From contig JAIVHR010000189.1 of NCBI GenBank assembly GCA_020200935.1, positions 1 to 10,023 of the forward strand: 10,023 nucleotides of DNA. Direction: 5' to 3'. The stretch is from Sphingomonadales bacterium (lineage in GTDB: Bacteria; Pseudomonadota; Alphaproteobacteria; Sphingomonadales; Sphingomonadaceae). The notes under the pieces are model-generated. The model was not told the origin of the DNA. It worked only from the letters and a program-made list of their open reading frames with translations, and made no database searches. Below are positions 6,575 to 10,023 of this stretch, piece after piece. The position numbers and the translations under genes are program-made. How positions within the stretch are numbered: the stretch's first letter is position 1; the number at the start of each line of letters is the position of its first letter.

Positions 6575-7801
6575 ATGAGCCAGCAAGTGAAGCGCGTCGT
6601 TCTCGCCTATTCGGGCGGCCTCGATACCAGCGTCATCCTGCGCTGGCTGATCGAGACCTATGATTGCGAGGTCGTCACCTTCACCGCCGATCTCGGGCAG
6701 GGCGAGGAGCTCGATTCCGTCCGCGGCAAGGCCGAAGCCGCCGGGGTCAGGCCCGAACATATCTATATCGAGGATCTGCGCGAGAAATTCGTCGCCGACT
6801 ATGTCTTCCCGATGTTCCGCGCCAATGCCGTCTATGAGGGGCAGTATCTGCTCGGCACGGCGATCGCGCGGCCGTTGATCGCCCGGCGCCAGATCGAGAT
6901 CGCGCATGAGACCGGCGCCGACGCCGTCGCCCATGGCGCGACGGGCAAGGGCAACGATCAGGTGCGCTTCGAGCTCGGCTATTACGGGCTCGATCCCGAT
7001 ATCAAGGTGATCGCCCCCTGGCGCGAATGGGAACTGACCAGCCGCAGCAAGCTGATCGAATTCGCCGAGGCGCACGATATTCCGATCGCGAAGGACAAGC
7101 GCGGCGAGGCTCCTTTCTCGACCGACGCGAACCTCCTCCACACATCGTCCGAGGGCAAGGTGCTCGAGGACCCCTGGGAAGAGACGCCCGATTACGTCTA
7201 TTCTCGCACCGACCATCCCGAGGACGCGCCCGACGAGCCGGAATATATCGAGATCGATTTCGAGCGGGGCGACGCGACGGCGATCGGCGGCGAGGCGATG
7301 AGCCCGGCGACATTGCTCGCGGCGCTCAACGATCATGGCCGGCGCCACGGCATCGGCCGGCTCGATCTGGTCGAGAACCGCTTCGTCGGGATGAAGAGCC
7401 GCGGCATGTACGAGACGCCGGGAGGGACGATCCTGCTTGCCGCGCATCGCGGCATCGAGCAGATCACCCTCGATCGCGGCGCGATGCATCTCAAGGACGA
7501 ATTGATGCCGCGCTATGCCGAGCTGATCTATAACGGCTTCTGGTACAGCCCCGAGCGGGCGATGCTGCAGGCGGCGATCGATCTCAGCCAGGCCCACGTC
7601 ACCGGAACGGTGCGGCTCAAGCTCTATAAGGGCTCGGTCAACGTCGTCGGGCGCAAAGCCGATGTCGAGTTCAACCTCTACAGCCAGGATGTCGTGACCT
7701 TCGAGGAGGATGCCGGCCGCTACAATCAGCGCGACGCCGAGGGCTTCATCCGCCTGCAGGCGCTGCGGCTCAAGCTGCTGCGCAGCAAGCGGCGGCTGTA
7801 G
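6575..7801 (+). CDS. argG: Argininosuccinate synthase
   Basis: ArgG joins citrulline and aspartate using ATP to make argininosuccinate, the penultimate step of arginine synthesis, in the cytosol. The 408-residue length is normal for the short bacterial type. The product shows the N-type ATP pyrophosphatase P-loop SGGLDTS (residues 13-19), [11 protein letters not shown], the [13 protein letters not shown] segment, [21 protein letters not shown], and the downstream [20 protein letters not shown] and [11 protein letters not shown] blocks, all typical of ArgG. No conserved block appears missing. The ATG is preceded by a GGGGGA purine run ending seven bases upstream. It stands alone, with no argH, argF or argR-like gene in the window, and is divergent from the DUF1801 gene. 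A 98-base gap separates it from the next gene. Confidence 0.98.
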   Translation: MSQQVKRVVLAYSGGLDTSVILRWLIETYDCEVVTFTADLGQGEELDSVRGKAEAAGVRPEHIYIEDLREKFVADYVFPMFRANAVYEGQYLLGTAIARPLIARRQIEIAHETGADAVAHGATGKGNDQVRFELGYYGLDPDIKVIAPWREWELTSRSKLIEFAEAHDIPIAKDKRGEAPFSTDANLLHTSSEGKVLEDPWEETPDYVYSRTDHPEDAPDEPEYIEIDFERGDATAIGGEAMSPATLLAALNDHGRRHGIGRLDLVENRFVGMKSRGMYETPGGTILLAAHRGIEQITLDRGAMHLKDELMPRYAELIYNGFWYSPERAMLQAAIDLSQAHVTGTVRLKLYKGSVNVVGRKADVEFNLYSQDVVTFEEDAGRYNQRDAEGFIRLQALRLKLLRSKRRL

Positions 7802-7818
7802 GACGCGAGAGCGATGAG

Positions 7819-7839
7819 GGATCGAACAGCGCTCGATCC
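7819..7839 (+). terminator. Possible hairpin after argG (weak terminator candidate)
   Basis: GGATCGA (7819-7825) and TCGATCC (7833-7839) form a perfect seven-base stem with a seven-base loop, 18 bases after the argG stop. No T-run follows, so it is at best a factor-assisted or weak terminator. Confidence 0.35.
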
Positions 7840-7840
7840 G

Positions 7841-7855
7841 TTAACCATAGCTTAG
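7841..7855 (+). promoter_or_regulatory. CtrA-box-like motif upstream of the hydrolase gene
   Basis: The sequence is TTAA, seven bases, then TTAG, one base from the alphaproteobacterial CtrA box TTAA-N7-TTAA. Its first eight bases, TTAACCAT, recur at 9737-9744. It lies 45 bases before the hydrolase gene start. Regulation by CtrA is an inference from the motif alone. Confidence 0.35.
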
Positions 7856-7899
7856 CGAACCCGCCCTATTTCTCCCCGTATCAGCGGCGGGGTATTGAT

Positions 7900-9258
7900 A
7901 TGGTTGCAGCCACGATCGGGGTTCGGCGCTTGGCTCTCCCCGAGCTGCCCGCCGAGGCCAGGCGGCTGCTCGTCTGGCTGACCTTCTGGGTCATCCTTCC
8001 CAGTGCCCCCTTCATGATCCTGTGGTTCGTCGGCGGCCCGCCGCGGTCGCTCGAAATCATCGGCTTCGGCATCATCGGTCTGTGTTTGCGCCGCGCGCCG
8101 CGGCTGCTGCAACTGGCCGCCTGGTTCGCGGCTTTCGGCTATATGTGCCTGTCCTTCGTCTCGGCAATGTTCAACCTCGGCATATGGAGCATGGCGCACT
8201 CGCTGCGGTTCGCCGCCGATCTGAGGCTCGGCGAATCCCCCCATTATCTGGTCATGGCGGCGGCGTTGCTGGTGACCTTCCTGGCGGCATTCCTGCTGAG
8301 CGCGCGCGATCAGGAGTTTCGCGACTGGCGATTGATACCGGTCGCGGCAATCGCCGTGCTGGGTTTCCAGATGCTCGACTATCGCATGACCCATGCGAGC
8401 CAGGGGAGCTACAATCGCAGCGCGCCCGGCGACACGCCCTGGCAGGCCGGGATCGAGCATCTCGACCTCGCCGGCGCGATCGCCGCGCGGCGCAACGTGA
8501 TCGTGATCGTTGTCGAATCGCTCGGCGTGCCGCGCGACGCGCGCGTCCGCGGCATGTTGACCGCGCCGTTCGACAATCCGGCGATCCGCGCGCGTTACAA
8601 CGTCTCGACCGGGACGACGCCCTATTTCGGCTCGACCACCGCAGGCGAAATCCGCGAGCTATGCGGTCGTTGGGGCGAATATCACGGGCTCGAGAACAGA
8701 CGCGACGACGGCTGTCTTCCCGCTCGGCTGCGCGCCGCCGGCTATGACACGACCGCCGTGCACAGTTTCACCGGGAGCTTCTTCAACCGAGCGGCCTGGT
8801 ATCCGAATATCGGCTTCGATCGCATGATCTTCGGCCAGGAGCTGATCGAGCGCGGCGCACGGACCTGTCCCGGGGTGTTCCCGGGAGCCTGCGATCGCGA
8901 CGTCGCCGCCATGCTGCTGGACCAATTGCGCGGCAAGGACGACCCCCAGTTTCTCTATTTCCTGACCGTCAACACGCATCTTCCGGTGCTGGTCGACCCG
9001 AATATGGGGACCGAGGATTGCGCGAATTTCGATCCGACGCTGGCCCGCGATTTCGCGATGATCTGCCGGCTGATGCAGGGCTACCGGCAGATCGCCTCGG
9101 AACTCGTCACGAGTTTCACCGATCCGGACCTGCCGCCGAGCGATATCCTGATCGTCGGCGATCATATGCCGCCCTTCTATGACAGGGCACACCGCGATCA
9201 GTTCAGCGGCAGCCATGTGCCGTGGATTCTTCTCGAACATCGCGCACAGGGGGGTTGA
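7900..9258 (+). CDS. Membrane-anchored sulfatase-family hydrolase/transferase (LtaS/phosphoethanolamine-transferase-like)
   Basis: The 452-residue product has an N-terminal membrane part with about four to five hydrophobic segments (approximately 22-45, 50-62, 68-92, 115-134, 145-160) and a C-terminal alkaline-phosphatase-fold domain that should face the periplasm. Catalytic landmarks are RRNVIVIVVESLG (metal-ligand Glu206), GSTTAGEIRELCG (Thr246 or Thr247 as likely nucleophile), NTHLPV (His360) and the metal-binding IVGDHMPPF (Asp421, His422). This order is that of sulfatase-fold phospho-transferases such as LtaS, OpgB and EptA, which move phosphoglycerol or phosphoethanolamine from lipids to surface glycans. 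The substrate cannot be told here. Several cysteines in the soluble domain (255, 272, 323, 331, 374, 389) could form disulfides. A GGGG run lies seven bases before the start. It converges on the GtrA gene. Confidence 0.87.
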   Translation: MVAATIGVRRLALPELPAEARRLLVWLTFWVILPSAPFMILWFVGGPPRSLEIIGFGIIGLCLRRAPRLLQLAAWFAAFGYMCLSFVSAMFNLGIWSMAHSLRFAADLRLGESPHYLVMAAALLVTFLAAFLLSARDQEFRDWRLIPVAAIAVLGFQMLDYRMTHASQGSYNRSAPGDTPWQAGIEHLDLAGAIAARRNVIVIVVESLGVPRDARVRGMLTAPFDNPAIRARYNVSTGTTPYFGSTTAGEIRELCGRWGEYHGLENRRDDGCLPARLRAAGYDTTAVHSFTGSFFNRAAWYPNIGFDRMIFGQELIERGARTCPGVFPGACDRDVAAMLLDQLRGKDDPQFLYFLTVNTHLPVLVDPNMGTEDCANFDPTLARDFAMICRLMQGYRQIASELVTSFTDPDLPPSDILIVGDHMPPFYDRAHRDQFSGSHVPWILLEHRAQGG

Positions 9259-9265
9259 GAGGATC

Positions 9266-9300
9266 GGCCGCCGCTATGGGCCGCGCCGTAGCGACCGGCC
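9266..9300. terminator. Hairpin between convergent hydrolase and GtrA genes
   Basis: GGCC (9266-9269) pairs with GGCC (9297-9300), and inside it an eight-pair stem, including one G-U, forms from CGCTATGG and CCGTAGCG around a six-base loop. It occupies nearly all of the gap between the two stops and could act in both directions. There is no T-run on either side, so a classical intrinsic terminator is not supported. Confidence 0.4.
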
Positions 9301-9737
9301 TAGCTGAACACCCATTTGCGGTTGAGCCAGAAGATCGCCAGCGGCGTGACGAGGATCATCGCCGGGATCGGCCACCAGTCGGCGCCTTCGAACACCCCGG
9401 TTGCGATCCAGACCCACAGGCTGTTGAGGCCGAGGCTCGCCCATGAAGCGATCAGAAACCGTCCGCCGGTGCGGCTGTCGCGCACGCCATGGCCGCGAAA
9501 GCTGAAGCGGCTGTGCAGCGCATAGCCGATCGTCACCATCGCGACATAGGCGATCAGATTGGCGATCAGCGGCGCCACCCCGAAGATCGTCGCCGTCACC
9601 CAATAGACGCCCGCGCCGAGCAAGGTGACGCCGAGCCCGACCGCGCCGTAGCGCGCCAGCTGGCCGGCGAGCACCGCTTGGCGCCCGAGCGCACCGCGCT
9701 TTACGATCGGCATTTCAGCGTTCATGCAACCAGTCAT
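9300..9737 (-). CDS. GtrA family membrane protein
   Basis: The 145-residue product matches the GtrA family (PF04138 type): four membrane segments (approximately 28-50, 56-76, 92-115, 122-139), the first preceded by QLARYGAVG. The family-typical HSRFSFRG lies between segments 2 and 3 and FWLNRKWVF is at the C-terminus. GtrA-like proteins are thought to flip undecaprenyl-phosphate-linked sugars across the inner membrane for O-antigen or other surface-glycan decoration. The start could be ATG 9737, 9725 or 9713; I choose 9737 because an AGGGA about ten bases upstream is the best Shine-Dalgarno candidate. It is divergent from a possible GT-C glycosyltransferase, with 55 bases between the starts, which would fit a flippase-transferase pair. 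Confidence 0.93.
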   Translation of the reverse strand: MTGCMNAEMPIVKRGALGRQAVLAGQLARYGAVGLGVTLLGAGVYWVTATIFGVAPLIANLIAYVAMVTIGYALHSRFSFRGHGVRDSRTGGRFLIASWASLGLNSLWVWIATGVFEGADWWPIPAMILVTPLAIFWLNRKWVFS

Positions 9738-9744
9738 TAACCAT
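9737..9744 (+). promoter_or_regulatory. TTAACCAT motif in the divergent gtrA / GT-C promoter region
   Basis: This is an exact copy of the eight bases found at 7841-7848 upstream of the hydrolase gene. TTAACCAT resembles the CtrA half-site known in Caulobacter and relatives; a CTAACC follows at 9751. It overlaps the first base of the chosen gtrA start codon. A regulatory role is inferred only from the shared motif and position. Confidence 0.3.
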
Positions 9745-9792
9745 CAATCCCTAACCGTTGGTGAAGGGAAAACGGGGGGGCGCGCGGGCAGG

Positions 9793-10023
9793 ATGGCAGG
9801 CGAAAAACCGCTCGGGGCCGATTGGTGGTCCCGCCATTGGAAGCTCGGCCTGCTGCTCGCCTGGCTGGCGTTTGCGATTCTGGCGCTGATCCTCCGCTAT
9901 CCGGCGATCCAGGATCTCGGCCTCGGCGATACCGACGACAATCTGCGGCTCGCTCAACTGCGCGCGCTGCTCGCCGGGCAGAACTGGTTCGATCTGACCC
10001 AATATCGCCTCGCCCCGCCCGAG
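9793..10023 (+). CDS. Polytopic membrane protein, GT-C glycosyltransferase candidate (N-terminal fragment)
   Basis: The first 77 codons are present; the gene runs off the right edge. A short charged N-terminus rich in Trp (ADWWSRHW) is followed by one membrane segment (about 17-34) and then an extracytoplasmic-looking loop containing GDTDDNLRLAQLRALLAGQ and NWFDLTQYRLAPPE. An acidic cluster right after the first membrane helix is the usual place of the catalytic Asp/Glu in GT-C fold glycosyltransferases, which use polyprenyl-phosphate sugars. The 'GDxDDxxRLxQxRxLLAGQxWFDLxQYR' style is familiar to me from large uncharacterised alphaproteobacterial membrane proteins. ATG 9793 is the only sensible start in this frame; a G-run sits 13-19 bases upstream and a GCAGG abuts it, so the ribosome site is poor. 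Function is inferred. Confidence 0.7.
   Translation, partial: MAGEKPLGADWWSRHWKLGLLLAWLAFAILALILRYPAIQDLGLGDTDDNLRLAQLRALLAGQNWFDLTQYRLAPPE

Overview
The window looks like an ordinary, GC-rich chromosomal stretch of an alphaproteobacterium, most likely a sphingomonad (inferred from the DnaN N-terminus, the RlmN, ArgG and cyclopropane-synthase sequence types, and the intergenic palindromes). I find no phage, insertion sequence, CRISPR array, toxin-antitoxin pair, tRNA or rRNA. Ten complete genes and two edge-truncated genes account for most of the sequence. No gene-free stretch exceeds 300 bases; the longest (3937-4197) is filled by a nested palindromic repeat.

Layout. The left edge carries the first 32 codons of the DNA sliding clamp gene dnaN (minus strand). 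Divergent from it runs a plus-strand group: a histidine phosphatase (287-919), a small secreted IalB-like protein overlapping it by four bases (916-1398), the rRNA/tRNA methyltransferase rlmN (1449-2675), and a cyclopropane-fatty-acyl-phospholipid synthase-family gene (2722-3936). The palindromic repeat then separates this group from a convergent minus-strand group: a CDF-type metal efflux transporter (4198-5112), a secreted five-EF-hand protein (5171-5956) and a DUF1801 protein (6072-6494). Divergent from these is argG (6575-7801), followed by a membrane-anchored sulfatase/LtaS-like hydrolase (7900-9258). A GtrA-family membrane protein (9300-9737) converges on the hydrolase, and a partial polytopic, GT-C-like glycosyltransferase candidate (9793 to the end) diverges from gtrA.

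How the genes fit together. Housekeeping functions (replication clamp, ribosome modification, arginine synthesis) are interspersed with envelope functions (membrane lipid modification, metal export, a calcium-binding secreted protein). The right end (hydrolase, GtrA, GT-C-like protein) looks like the edge of a small surface-glycan or lipid-linked-sugar modification locus.

The most notable observation is in the cyclopropane synthase gene. The glycine-rich SAM-binding motif that normally follows 'LDI' is absent, as if exactly nine residues (27 bases) had been removed in frame, while the rest of the protein, including the expected active-site residues, looks intact. This predicts a SAM-binding-defective protein, a divergent enzyme, or an altered or misassembled sequence. 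I see no evidence for a wholly new multi-gene system.
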